A DNA stretch of 64,000 nucleotides from Litoditis marina (taxonomy: Eukaryota > Nematoda > Chromadorea > Rhabditida > Rhabditidae): positions 5,674,936 to 5,738,935 of the forward strand of contig OZ038436.1 of assembly GCA_964036275.1 (NCBI GenBank). Direction: 5' to 3'. The notes beneath the pieces were generated by a model. The model saw only the letters and a list, made by a program, of their open reading frames with translations. It made no database searches and had not been told where the DNA came from. Positions within the stretch are counted from its first letter, which is position 1. The number at the start of each line of letters is the position of its first letter. A program made the position numbers and the translations under genes. Shown here piece after piece: positions 50,995 through 61,660 of this stretch.

Positions 50995-51215
50995 GGCGAA
51001 TTCTTTATTTAACCCGGTATTTCGTTAACCCTAGCCGTTAACCATTAGCCGGGTTACCTGGTTAACCCTTTTGTTAACCACTTGGAAACCCTAAATTTGC
51101 CCCAAAAGACATTGTGAAAGAGGGTTAAAGTGGTTAACAAAAGGGTTAACCAGGTAACCCGGTTAAGGTTACCTGGTGGGGTTAACGAAATACCGGGTTC
51201 CTTGTGGAATTGGCC
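50995..51215. mobile_element. GGTTAACC foldback element with perfect 9-bp target duplication (221 bp)
   Basis: It begins GGCGAATTC and ends GAATTGGCC, with inverted arms of about 80 bp (AACCCGGTATTTCGTTAACC at both ends, then AACCCTTTTGTTAACCAC). GGGACAAGG flanks both sides exactly (50,986-50,994 and 51,216-51,224). The termini resemble those of the GGTTGC elements, placing both in one superfamily. No coding capacity. Confidence 0.88.
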
Positions 51216-51578
51216 GGGACAAGGGTGCTGAATTTCCAGCTGTATGTGATAAAAAAATAGAAAATTTGAGTTCAAACATTTTGCTCACTAGCCCAAGTTA
51301 AATTAAGAATCTTCCAACTTTCAGGAAAAAAAAGTTACAATGGAAAATCAAAATATACTACTCACATCCAAGATAGATTGAGTTGTTTGGCAACAATTCC
51401 AAAAAATGAACGTAAGAAAACAGTATACCCGATTCAAGCTTCATTACGACGTATTAACAAACACATAGAATGTTGGCAGTCTTGGAATCTGGACGAAAAA
51501 TGAATGAATAAGTTATACCCTTAGTATTTACAATAACATACATTTATACATTCTATCTATTCTATGTATCTCTAAAAT

Positions 51579-54500
51579 CTAAACATCCTTGTAGGCGACT
51601 TTCTCTTTTTTCATTGCTGCCATCGCACTTTCAAAGAGGTCAGAGGATTGCAATTGAGACATATTCCAATGTTTCACCATTCGCAGAGAATCTTCAACCG
51701 AATGGTCCCGAGAATACACCAAAACCTGGAAAAAGAACCGGGTTTAGCCTTGTCGTTAGGCCAATTCTTCATATAACCTTCAAGTAACCTAACCGAAATC
51801 GTAGATAACCGATTTAGAACAGTAACCGACTGGTAACCAATTTTTGACCTCACTCAGAAAAGGAACCAAACTAAGCCTCGGAGCGAGGGGAGGCGAATTC
51901 TTCACCTTTCATGTTTATACGATAACTAACCCATAGTTGAGGTAACCGCTTTTGGGTCGTAACCGTCTGGTAAATAGTCTATACAGCATACTGTTAGACC
52001 GTATTCATACTTTTTACGTCGGCGTTAATAGTGAAGAAAACATACGTATTGATTCGCGCCGGCGTTAACGCCAATAAAATCGATGCGCATGTTTTCTTCA
52101 CATTAACGCCGGCGTTAAACGCCGACGTAAAAAGTATGAAAGCGGCCTTAGACTGTACACAGTACACATTTCAAAATCTTGACGGTTATTGACACCCAAA
52201 TGTTTCTCGGAAAGCTTCCACTTTTGCTATTGACTATAGGCTTTTTCGAACTCTCTCAAATAGCTTATCGGCTATTTTAGCTTAGTAAATACAACTACCG
52301 TTTTTCGTCAACTCTTTTAAGGTAATGAAATATTGAAAAGTATTGACCATACCTCCTTGGTTCCCTGTACTCCAATTGGACTTTTTCTGGCAATTGTCTC
52401 CGCCAAATTGATCGCGCCTTCAAGACATTCTTTTTCGGATGGAAACACGCGGGAAACAAAACCTGAAAGAAGAACGTTCTCATAAACAAAATGTACGAGA
52501 ACTCTCATGAGAAACGCACAGTAGAAAGAGAGGTATACAGTATGCTTTTGGTCAACTTAACAGTAGTGTGAAACCATGAAATCTGCATGGTTTTTGCCAA
52601 ATTTAAGGCGACTTTGTTGAATTATCCACCAAACCACCCGTCAACAGGGATGTTGAACTTCCATCATTTGAACAATAAACGCACAATAGTCGAACTTCCA
52701 GAAAATCCTACTTCTCACCCTGTTTCGTAGTACGTAGTTTGCTTGTCTCTGATAAGACACCTAATTTTCCATCAATTTATATGAACAACAAAGTTGCATA
52801 AGGTATGTATGGTTATTTATATTCCTCGTCTAACGATTCCCACAATTTCCAATGCCTGTCACAGCTATCATTTATCATGTATGCGACCACTTATCAACGT
52901 GATGAGACACCAATGGTAAAAGAATCGTTCGCGCCTCTATTCTCTCAACTTATATAACCAGACTCCAGGCTGAAACATTCCCTCATCGTACTTCCATGAA
53001 TACAACCGTTTATCAACTCTACGCTCTACCGTCCCAACTATATAATCTGGCTGTAACATTGACTCACTGTACTCGAGTCAAGTCACCAATCAGTCAAGAA
53101 TCGTTCGCGCGACTCATATAACCTGGCTGAAACATTGACTCACCGTACTTGAGTGCCTCGTCGGACCCAAAATCCCTAGCAGTAAACGCCAATTCTCGCA
53201 TCCAACTGTCGTTTGCAACTACTTTCGGCATTCGATTCAATGTGCCCACGTCCGCTGCCATACCAATGTCTACTTCCTGAAAGAAAAAGAAACTAAAGAA
53301 AATGTAGCGTAGAAAAATGTTTTAGTTCGATGTTTGATCTCTTCAAGTTGTTTCAAGTACGTAAACTGTATGCCAATATCTACACCCTCAAAAAAGAAGA
53401 AGAGACTAACAAAACAACTTGGTTGTGGTTGCAGTTTTATCTCATTCTCAATGTACGAGGTCTCATGATCTTTGATCTCATGATCTTATACGAGGAACAG
53501 TCCAACATACAAACGACAAGACGTGAAAAATCCCGCAAAGAAAGACAAAGGCATATTATACACCTGACGATTCAGCGAAATCAGGTGGAAAAGTTGAACA
53601 AAACTTCGGCAAAAAAGACTATGCGAGCTCATAAGCGCATAATAACAGAGAATCGTGTAAGGAGATAAGAGTTTAAATGGACCAATATGATTGCGAAATA
53701 TCACACACCTTGATATTGAACACGGCATCCTGTGAACAATAGCGAATATCGCAGCCAGAGATCAAATCGATTCCCGCCCCAAAACAATGCGAGTGGACCG
53801 CGGCTATTACCGGCTTCGGACACTTCTGAAACATTGAATGAAATTGGCAAATTGGTATGGAAAGACCTGACCAAATCACTTCAACTGTAAGCACGTCCTA
53901 TAAATGGGATCGGTGAAACATCTGAGTGTTTTGTGTTGTATCAAAAATCAGTGAAAGCATATACCAACATGGTGATACTATTCTTTGAAAGGGTAAGGGA
54001 CACATAGGTAAAAAGGGGTTCAACCGGGCTCTTCCAAAGTGAAGGGGGTCAGACTCTAGTTGCAACAGTGAGAGGGTGGGAGGGGTAGCATGGAAGCTGC
54101 ACCTCCTCCTCCCCCCATTGCGCAGCGAAAGTGAAGGAGGCCATTTGGTGACTCTTGTCAAAAAGTGAAGGTAGTACCATCTCAGGAGGGCACCTTTTCA
54201 CCTATGAAGTGATACCGCTTTATACCGTTCGTATACGTAAAACCTTACGACTTTGCACGAAAATCTGATCATTTCTCCCAAGATACCGAAACTGGTAAAA
54301 AGGAACTATGTTCTTCTATTTACAGCGACTATTCAGACAATTTTACTAAGTTTGAATGCACAATATTACTTGAAATGTGAGTGCGTCCTATGAATAGGGG
54401 TGGTGAAACATCTGGGTGTTTTTAGGTGAAATAGGTTGAAGCACATCTCAGAAATGTGCATATTCTTCAAAAAGTAAACTGTTTCACATTTAAACATTCA

Positions 54501-57500
54501 AATACGAAAAACCCTTACAATTTTGCATCACATCAAAATTCCAACATCCTTTCCCTTCCTAGATTGACGAAAAGAAAATATGGTTTTCTATTTACTGCGA
54601 ATGTTCAGACAACTTTACATGAAATTATCAACGACTTCGATCGAAATATGATATTACTTTCGCACAACGCGTGTTCTATAGAAGAAAGAGGTGAAACATT
54701 TGAGTGGTTTGTGTTGTGCGTAAAATGAGTGAAAGCACATACCAACATGGTGATACTATTCTCTGAAAGGGATACCGTTTTTCCGTTCAAATACGCGAAA
54801 CCTTACGATTTTGCACCAAAATCTCACAATTTCTCCCAAGATACCGAAACTGGTAAAAAGGAACTAAGTTCTTCCATTTACTGCGACTATTTGGACAACT
54901 TTACTGAAGGCAGTTTACATGCACTATTACTCGAGATGTAAGCGCGTCCTATGAATAGGGGTGGTGAAACATCTGGGTGTTTTTAGGTGAAATGGGTTGA
55001 AGCACATCTCAGAAATGCAACTATTCTTCAAAAAGTATACCGTTTCACATTTAATGATTTAAATACGGAAAACATTACGTTTTGCACCTAAATTTGGCGA
55101 AAATAAAGCATGTCTCACTATTTACTGCGACTACTTAGACAATCTTACCAAATATCAGATTGCATGCGGTGCGGAGTATTACTCGAGATGTAAGCGCGTC
55201 TTATAAATAGAAGCGGTGAAACTTCTGAGTGTCTGATGTTCTGCTTAAATTAGGTCATTGGGTGAAGGGCAGTCAAAAGAGAGCAAACGTACTTAACATC
55301 AAAAACAGATAAGAGAACGCTATAGAACGGATTGTTCCCGTTACTTACGGTGTTTCACACAAGTTTCAATTCAAAGCAATCATGGGCTCACGGAAAGAAT
55401 AATAAAATGAGCGTGAAAAGTCAGCAAATAGCCGCAATTTTCGTTAGTTTAAAGTTTATCCAACTTATTCTGTGCAATAATATAAATAAACCAAAAAAAT
55501 GAAAAGTTGTACACCCATTAACCAGTAAGATACGACTAATTTACGAATATAAACAAAACTTTGGATATAAAACGTGAAAATAAATCATTTTACAGTAAAA
55601 AGGCCAATTTTCCTAAATTCGCTAAAAGGGAGTATGTTTTCAGGTGTTCTGTGACTATTTGGCCAACAGATGAAATTAGCTTATCAGAGTGTTGACCATA
55701 GGTCGGGGTTGAGAGTTTCAAGAGTAAAACTTCCCCTCCATAAACATACGAAAAGTTATAGGGTGCTATATAATTAAATTAACCAATGAACCCAAACATT
55801 TCAGAAAGGATAAAGGTCCCTACAGTCCAGTTTGGAGAAAAAACCGGGGTATCGCAATCATGGTCGTAAAAGCCCCAAAAAAGATGGGAAAAACCGGGAA
55901 AGTCATATTTCTGCCACTTTCGATAGTTTTTTTTCACACTTTTACCACTTTTCATCGTCGAAATGAGAAAAATAATGCCCAAAACTGCAGTTTTCGCAGA
56001 AAGTGATTTTTTACGTGAAGGAACAACCTCAAAAAAGGGTTTCATACATTGAATAACGTTGAACCGAGATAAAGAATCTCGAACTGTGCACAAACAACAA
56101 TGGGTTAACCAAGAAATGTGAGGCCAATTACACAAGCAACCGGGTTGCATGCAACCAAAATGCAACCGGGTTGCATGTGTAAAGAAAATTCGGTTGCTTT
56201 TCAAATGCAACCTGGTTGCTTTTGGTTGCTTTCCAAGTGCAACCAAAAGCAACCAATTTGCAGTAAAAACAGGAAAATTCCCAAAAATTGAGTGTTTGGT
56301 TGCATTTGAAAAGCAACCAAAAGCAACCCGGTTGCATTTGGAAAGCAACCAAATTTTCTTAACACATGCAACCCGGTTGCATTTTGGTTGCATGCAACCT
56401 GGTTGCATGTGTAAACCGCCGAAATGTGAACATTTGTACTTGTGCATACCTCTAGACTGGTGAATGAGGCTTGCGCTGCGGTGACCAATTTCTCGACCAT
56501 TCTCCCCTTTCTACCGACATCCAAATCGTCGTCTTGTAACACTTTCACCAGCTCCTGCAAATGTACAAAATAACAAAGGCTAATTGTGAACGAATTCCAA
56601 AAAGTGACATCACTTTCATTCACGTCCTGTGTTTTCACGCCCTGACTTCGAAAAACACCAAGTGTTGCATTCTCTAAGTGGCCAGGCAGACCAGATCTCA
56701 AATTTAGATGAAGATTAAATTAACTTGAGGAAAATCTTTGCTGAATGCTAAACCGTCAAAATATAGAAAAACAGGGTGGCATTCTGAAACTCAAGAGGTT
56801 TCGCCTGTTTTTGATGGAAACTACGATTGGGTGAAATGCAAAAAAAAAAGCAAAGTGTCAACATACACACACTGTTTCCTGTAGTTTGTAACCACAATAA
56901 AGAATCAATATACAATCATACATATGCAATCAATATGTAAGGTCCGACTAGTGGACAAGAAGTGATCCGTTTTTAGATTGAAACATGTGAAAATAAAAAT
57001 TTTGCAGTAAAAATAGGCAAATTTTTCCAGTTTGGGCAAGGTAGCCCGTTTTTGAACTATTCCGGCTATTCGGACAAGTTCACTGTGGTTTCTATTTTGT
57101 GGTTTGTAAACAAAATAATAAATCAATATCCAACTAACCCCCATTCCCTGGAATAAATCGATACCGGCACAGAAGGATTTTCCGTTTCCCGATAAAACGA
57201 TGGCACGGCATTTCGGGTCTTCGGCCAATTGAGCGAAAACGGCGTGCGTTTCTCTAAAATTCATAAATTTAATCAATAATCAGAATTCGGTCCCACAACA
57301 GCATGTTTCGACTATTTCACAGAGAGTATTCTGTTTTTAGATATGAACACGTGAAAATTGAAGGTTTTGCAACGAAAATAGACACTTTTTCCCGCTTTCG
57401 GCAAGAAATAAGTCTGTTTTAGAAGTTTTTGTGACTACGTGGACCACTTTACTGGGTTATTGATCCATTTCTTCAATTGGTCATGGGAATTTCGGAAAAC

Positions 57501-58925
57501 TGTTGTTTAGCGGTTCAGCCAGCCAATTTCACATGTAACCAAAAAGCAACCAGTATTTGGGAATTTTCGGGAATAAAACAAAACTCACTTCCACATCTCG
57601 AAAGTGAAGCTATTTCTTCGCTCCGGCCGATTGAGTTGAACGTTGACCACATACTCACTCACATGTTTCACCTGTGAGATAAAGTTCCATACATGTCTGA
57701 CGATTTACTTGTAGTAGACAACTCACATTCATGAACAAAATTCGAAAGTCCTTTAGTTTCTGGCTTTTCGCTTTTCCTTCAAGGCAGGGTCCATACTTAC
57801 TTTAAATCGGGTGGAATTGTGAAAAGTCCAGTGAGCCAAACGTAGGGCGACTTTGTTGGACTGTACATGGAGACACCCGTTTTCTTCGAAATTGGGATTT
57901 TAAACTACCCAATTTCATTATTTCCCAAATTTCGTTGTTGAAAACATCATTTCCCAACTAGTTGTCAAGTTTAGTCATCCAGATGAAACACCTGATTTTC
58001 AACAAATTTCTGTGGACAACAAAGTCGTCTCACGTATGCAGTGAGCTATGAAATTGTCCGAACAGGCACTTGTCCCCAGTTTAAAAGGAAAATTGGATTT
58101 GGAAAATATCATACGCTCCATAAAAAGCATGACATACAGGGGAAGGAAACACGGAAAACGGGTTCTATTTGGTAAAATGGTAACACCCTGCACCCTGCTC
58201 CTGTTCGAAACTTTCTTGTGCTTTCTTGTGTCGCGACCCCTCGAAACGGCGACATTCAACTATTTTCTGGGTGATTATGGCTGATTTTGTACGAAATTCG
58301 TTAGTTATCAGCTCGCGAGCCCTACTTTTTACAAGGATTTGTTCGCGACTCCCCCTTCTATGAGAGGCCTTGGCGGTATGACGAAAACTATGAATGAGGA
58401 CTACTTTTTGGACCAATTTCGATGGAAATTCTATATGAAAATGCAGTCACGTCTTATTGGTGTATGAATGCAACTTTTCCGGATATTAAGACAAGTTTGC
58501 TAGTTTCAGCATGCAATATTGAAACAGAACCTGAGTAAAAGGAGAGCCTCACGTCAGAAAAGTGTCACTACTCTACAAACAGTCCCCATTTTTGAGTTAC
58601 ATACGTGAAAATGTATGATTCAGAAATAGCCAACAGGAGCTATTATTTTGAATATTATTGAATATTTGGACCACCTCACAGGCGTATGTTAAACATACCT
58701 CAGTCAAGTTGTCCGAATAGCCTTAGTAGATTTGTCTACGTTTGATGCTAAATTTCCATTTTCCACGTAATTCTATACAAAAAAACAGAATACTATTCAT
58801 CGCATTAATCGCACAGTCGAGCCTTATGTATGTAAAGAACCCACCTCAATTTCGGCGTTTGCTGGTGAAGACGTGGAAAAAAGGCGAGACATCTTCAGGG
58901 ATCGGGAAAGGGATCGAGACAGCAT
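51579..58925 (-). CDS. ECH1: ECH1-like delta3,5-delta2,4-dienoyl-CoA isomerase, 8 exons
   Basis: This enzyme isomerises 3,5-dienoyl-CoA to 2,4-dienoyl-CoA during oxidation of odd-position unsaturated fatty acids. Coding exons (minus strand, 5' to 3'): 58845-58925, 57589-57671, 57139-57253, 56450-56554, 53709-53825, 53144-53276, 52353-52462, 51579-51725. They total 891 bp, 296 aa, with all phases matching and all introns GT-AG (the intron 2 acceptor is TTTTAG). The N-terminus MLSRSLSRSLKMSRLFSTSS is Ser/Arg-rich without acids, like a mitochondrial presequence. Crotonase landmarks: NRPERRNSF (41-49), SFCAGIDL (81-88), HSHCFGAGID (139-148), CDIRYCSQDAVF, EVDIGMAADVGTLNRMPKV (168-186). The three acidic residues known in rat ECH1 (Asp176, Glu196, Asp204) correspond to Asp148, Glu168 and Asp176 here, which separates it from plain hydratases. 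The end ...AYKDV lacks the SKL usual in vertebrate ECH1. Introns are inflated by repeats; the longest is intron 4 (2.6 kb). Confidence 0.94.
51759..51980. repeat. Decayed GGTTACC foldback sequence in ECH1 intron 7
   Basis: It begins GGCCAATTCTTCATATAACC and contains a second terminus-like GGCGAATTCTTCACC at 51,891, with AACCGACTGGTAACC and GGTAACCGCTT motifs between and after. This may be two nested or fused copies. No target duplication was found. Confidence 0.5.
51997..52147. mobile_element. Palindromic element around GGCGTTAACGCC, ECH1 intron 7
   Basis: CATACTTTTTACGTCGGCGT at 52,006 is mirrored by ACGCCGACGTAAAAAGTATG ending at 52,138. Inner arms GTGAAGAAAACAT and ATGTTTTCTTCAC also pair, as do smaller GCCGGCGTTAACGCC blocks. 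It is non-coding. TTAGAC occurs at both outer ends and could be part of a target duplication, but the boundary is uncertain. Confidence 0.7.
52606..52798. mobile_element. GCGACTTTGTTG MITE, copy 1 (ECH1 intron 6)
   Basis: The left end AAGGCGACTTTGTTG is mirrored by CAACAAAGTTGC at the right. It is a diverged relative of the better-preserved copy at 57,845, with similar length. Confidence 0.55.
52930..53160 (-). repeat. Three tandem copies of the exon 6 / intron 6 junction of ECH1
   Basis: Read on the sense strand, the real junction AAGTACG|GTGAGTCAATGT, then TTTCAGCCAGG and TTATATGAG, is followed by a copy near 53,060 (GAGTACAGTGAGTCAATG, TTACAGCCAG, TTATATAG) and a weaker one near 52,970 (AAGTACGATGAGGGAATG, TTTCAGCC, TTATATAAG). 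AATCGTTCGCGC also repeats (52,921 and 53,098). The second copy keeps an intact GTGAGT donor motif. These are diverged tandem duplicates of the splice-donor region. Confidence 0.7.
53880..55260. repeat. Tandem ~270-bp intronic repeats (ECH1 intron 4)
   Basis: At least five diverged copies are anchored by GGTGAAACATCT (about 53,912, 54,402, 54,690, 54,963, 55,215) and by GCGACTATT.GGACAA..TTAC (about 54,326, 54,597, 54,884, 55,127). Spacings are about 245-290 bp, except where another element is inserted. Single diverged relatives of the second anchor lie near 55,650, 57,062, 57,428 and 58,660, in introns 4, 3, 2 and 1. Confidence 0.75.
53991..54210. mobile_element. ~220-bp insertion nested in the tandem intronic repeat
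   Basis: Aligning the repeat copies shows extra DNA here. CTCTGAAAGGGATACCG in the copy at about 54,760 is split in this copy between CTTTGAAAGGG and GATACCG. The insert has imperfect inverted ends (CACATAGGTAAAAAGG against CACCTTTTCACCTATG) and is more GC-rich than its surroundings. It is probably a MITE inserted after the tandem duplication. Confidence 0.6.
56122..56420. mobile_element. Palindromic GGTTGC foldback element, copy 2 (299 bp), perfect 9-bp target duplication
   Basis: It starts GGCCAATTACACAAGCAACC and ends GTGTAAACCGCC, as in copy 1 at 40,981, with a larger interior of alternating GCAACC and GGTTGC blocks. GAAATGTGA flanks both sides exactly (56,113-56,121 and 56,421-56,429). 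It sits in ECH1 intron 4, its end only 29 bp from the exon 4 boundary (56,450). Apparent open frames across it are by-products of the repeats. Confidence 0.9.
57845..58031. mobile_element. GCGACTTTGTTG MITE, copy 2 (ECH1 intron 1), ACGTA target duplication
   Basis: The left end GGGCGACTTTGTTGGACTG is mirrored by CAACAAAGTCGTCTC at the right, a 187-bp element. ACGTA flanks both sides exactly (57,840-57,844 and 58,032-58,036), so a 5-bp target duplication is likely. Non-coding. Confidence 0.65.
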
Positions 58926-58936
58926 GGTGGCACTCT
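58926..58936 (-). promoter_or_regulatory. Splice acceptor just before the ECH1 start codon
   Basis: On the minus strand, TTTATTTGCAG is followed by AGTGCCACC and ATG: 9 bases between acceptor and start. Together with the same layout at the ECI2 gene, this suggests spliced-leader addition. A 5' UTR intron is the alternative. Confidence 0.5.
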
Positions 58937-58945
58937 GCAAATAAA

Positions 58946-59382
58946 CAGAATCATAATCATTCACTAGTAAGATCTGACAATTCGACAAACAGTAGTCCGT
59001 TTTTTGATGGAAACACGTGAAAACCAATGATTTTGCATCAAAAACACGTATATTGATAATAATCTTGCAGTTTACATAAAGAACATTATATTACACAGCA
59101 GTTTGCAAAATACCTAATATGTGCAAGTCAGAAAAATGCGAGAAACGAGCTCCCTTTTGAACAATATATCGGACATTGGACTATTGGACTTTGTACTCCC
59201 GACCATTGCAAAAGGTCCCAATTTGAAGCGAAATCGCGACGGGTCGCGTATTTTAATCATTACAGGGTTCCTTTTTAGAGAATAGTCACACGTTACTGGT
59301 ATGGAGTGAGCAAATAAAGCGAATAATTATCCGGAAACGAACCCGTACCGTTGAGCGATTTAGAAATAACTGAAAAACATGG
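58946..59382. other. Region upstream of ECH1, no gene seen
   Basis: It contains a degenerate relative of the intronic ~270-bp repeat (near 58,970-59,045) and otherwise AT-rich DNA without recognisable promoter elements or exons. Confidence 0.4.
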
Positions 59383-59391
59383 AATTTGCGA

Positions 59392-60797
59392 GGGACCTAC
59401 TAATTACCGCACCTACCGCACCGGGAAAATACCGCACCGCGATTTGAAAATACCGCACCGTACCGCACCAGCGCAAATTTGCGTATTTTTTCAAAAATTC
59501 CAAAATGTCCAATTTCGCAAGCAAAATAGCTTCTTAAAGCATAAATCCTAATCTTTCATCACTTGGAAACAAAAATAGTGATCTCGAGAAAACTTTCTGT
59601 AAAACTTTCTCCCTAGAAGACCATATGTTTTATGTATACGCTTATCGCTTTCCGTATTGCGTTTTCGTTTACTGTTGGGTAACTTCATGCTTTCATGTCA
59701 CTTTCGTAAGTTATCGAATGTATAGAAGAAGCTGCTCATCATTTCAGAAAAAAAGTACTGATGAGTACCCATGATGCGAGCGTTTGCTCCACTACTTAAA
59801 ACAATGTCATGAGCCTCAGATATACCGTTAAAGAATTGAACGCCGGCCTCACCTGTCTCAGTCGTGTGTTTTTTTTATTTCTAAAACCTTTTTCACAGCC
59901 GTTTTTGTAGTGCTTCCATTCAGTACAAATAAATGTGAATACTATGAGACAGGATGGAACGTATACGTGACCTCGCGTTTAGTAGCTGAACGGTGATTGA
60001 TTTTAAACGTGAAACTATGTTTTTTCTATCTGTGTTCATGAGAGCTGGATGAATCTCTGCATCGACAGACAGTTTGCTCCTAACGAAGTCCTCGCTGTTA
60101 CGACAACAGTTTTGAGAGATCCGAACTGGCTAACTCTGTAATGATCAACTACTGTTCTGTTGGTCCGACATATTAAATACCGGGATTGCTTTTTGTTGTT
60201 TCAAGAATACCCAAATTATCGTTATTATCAATGAACCTTTTTGGAAACAATCGGAAAATATCTTAGATGCAGGCTTCGATGAATATAACCAATTTGCAGT
60301 TGAGTATAGAAAACATTACGCTTAACTTACTCTTACCAGGGTTTGATATTTTGATCCCTTACAGGATTACCACAATAGAGAGAGTTCTCGTTTATTCATT
60401 GGCAATGGATGTCAATTTTAGGCAGAAAACGCAATCCGCTAAATATTTCAGGTTCGAATAGCTCATACTTTTAGAAGAGCTGAAAGGATCTCTAGACAAA
60501 TGAACTAACTGAAAACTATTTTTCGAAACACAGTTCAGAATATTTCCACTCATCCTGCAGAAAAAGAGAATAAACTAAATGTATTCGGTCATTACACATC
60601 ATTTTCAGACTTGCTGTATCTAAAGTGATGGAAAGGAAGGATAGGATTTCTGCTTTAGAAACTATTTTGATAGCAAAATTGAAGATTTCAATTTTTTTTA
60701 AATACGCAAATTTGCGCTGGTGCGGTACGGTGCGGTATTTTCAAATCGCGGTGCGGTATTTAACCCGGTGCGGTAGGTGCGGTAATTAGTAGGTCCC
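59392..60797. mobile_element. Non-autonomous Mutator-like element (1,406 bp) with ~98-bp TIRs
   Basis: It begins GGGACCTACTAATTACCGCA and ends with the exact complement. The inverted repeats extend about 98 bp (59,392-59,488 and about 60,699-60,797) with one small difference, and contain repeated ACCGCACC motifs. AATTTGCGA flanks both sides exactly (59,383-59,391 and 60,798-60,806). Long TIRs plus a 9-bp duplication are characteristic of Mutator-like elements. The 1.2-kb interior has no transposase; its longest frame (60,267-60,461 plus, 64 aa) is unrecognised. Confidence 0.88.
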
Positions 60798-60806
60798 AAT
60801 TTGCGA

Positions 60807-61445
60807 TTATTCATCCGATAAGTTCTCTGGCCAAAATTCGGTTTTAAGAAAGTAAGAAGAACGAAATTATAATAGACAAAGTAAAATAAATTAGCTAGTA
60901 TTATTTTTTAAAAAGTTCGCCGACACTTTTCTGCAAAAGGAAGCGCCAGCTACCGTATCCAAACCTCTAAATTGCGACAGACGAAAACAATGGTTGCGGG
61001 ACTTACTGAAAATGTCCTTTAAAATAAATTATATTGGCTCATTATTTTCAGAGTTCTATGTTCACATTCAATTATTAAACGACGTTCATGTTCACATTAA
61101 CTTCAGCAAAATGAGGAAACTCAGAGAAAGTTATTCGGAAAGTAGTCAAAATGCTGTAAAATTGATTGATTACGGGACAAGATTCAGTGGTTTATTTTCT
61201 GTTTTCCAGTAACGTAATTTGTACAAACGGCAACCTATACATGTCAAAAATATAGTCAGAAAATGTATTCGAACACTCCGTGCTCTGGAAAAATCAGATT
61301 CGAGTACAAACTTTCCACAGTGTTGATGACATTCACAAACTGGAAATGAAATGGAAAACCTACTGTAGGAGGCTCAGTACAAATGGAGAGGCATATATAT
61401 CAGCTTGGGCCGACCTATACTAACTCAGTTGGAGGGAGAAGGGGT
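60807..61445. other. Intergenic DNA, nothing recognised
   Basis: AT-rich sequence without recognisable exons or repeats. A 72-aa frame at 60,994-61,212 shows no motif I know. Confidence 0.4.
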
Positions 61446-61530
61446 TAGGGGTACCAGAAATAAGTCATTCGAAAGTAAAAGTCATTAATTCACTTTTAGT
61501 CGGGATTTGAGAAATACGAAAAATACAATC
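61446..61530. mobile_element. Fragment of the 50,222 TIR element family
   Basis: GGGGTACCAGAAATAAGTCATT, in overlapping pieces, followed by AAAGTAAAAGTCATTAATTC and CGGGATTTGAGAAA, follows the left half of the element at 50,222. The right end is missing here. Confidence 0.6.
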
Positions 61531-61587
61531 TTTAATTCAATAATATCTAGACTTATTCACATATCTATCCTTCCATTGCAGAGATTG

Positions 61588-61660
61588 GCCCTCTTAGCGC
61601 AGTGACAGTGTGGCGGTACTACAATACTACTGGCCACGGGTTTCGATTCCCGTGAAAATA
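61588..61660 (+). other. tRNA-Met-derived sequence (pseudogene or SINE head)
   Basis: GCCCTCTTAGCGCAGTG at the start is the 5' part of an animal elongator tRNA-Met, and CACGGGTTTCGATTCCCGTG forms a T-arm stem with an altered B box. The 3' acceptor strand does not pair with the 5' one and the anticodon region is degenerate, so it is not a working tRNA. GGCGGTAC and the downstream AATTTTCTGTCC resemble the SINE at 45,026. Confidence 0.6.

Noticed and set aside
55779..56701. Long frames (222, 166 and 104 aa) near the foldback element
   Set aside because: They cross the palindromic GCAACC/GGTTGC blocks and continue into intron. Only 56,450-56,554 fits the ECH1 protein and has proper splice sites.
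57795..57870. An extra exon between ECH1 exons 1 and 2, ending at a good GTAAGT donor
   Set aside because: Its would-be 5' part lies inside the MITE at 57,845, and the protein alignment is continuous without it (NAEIE joined to VKHVSEYVV).
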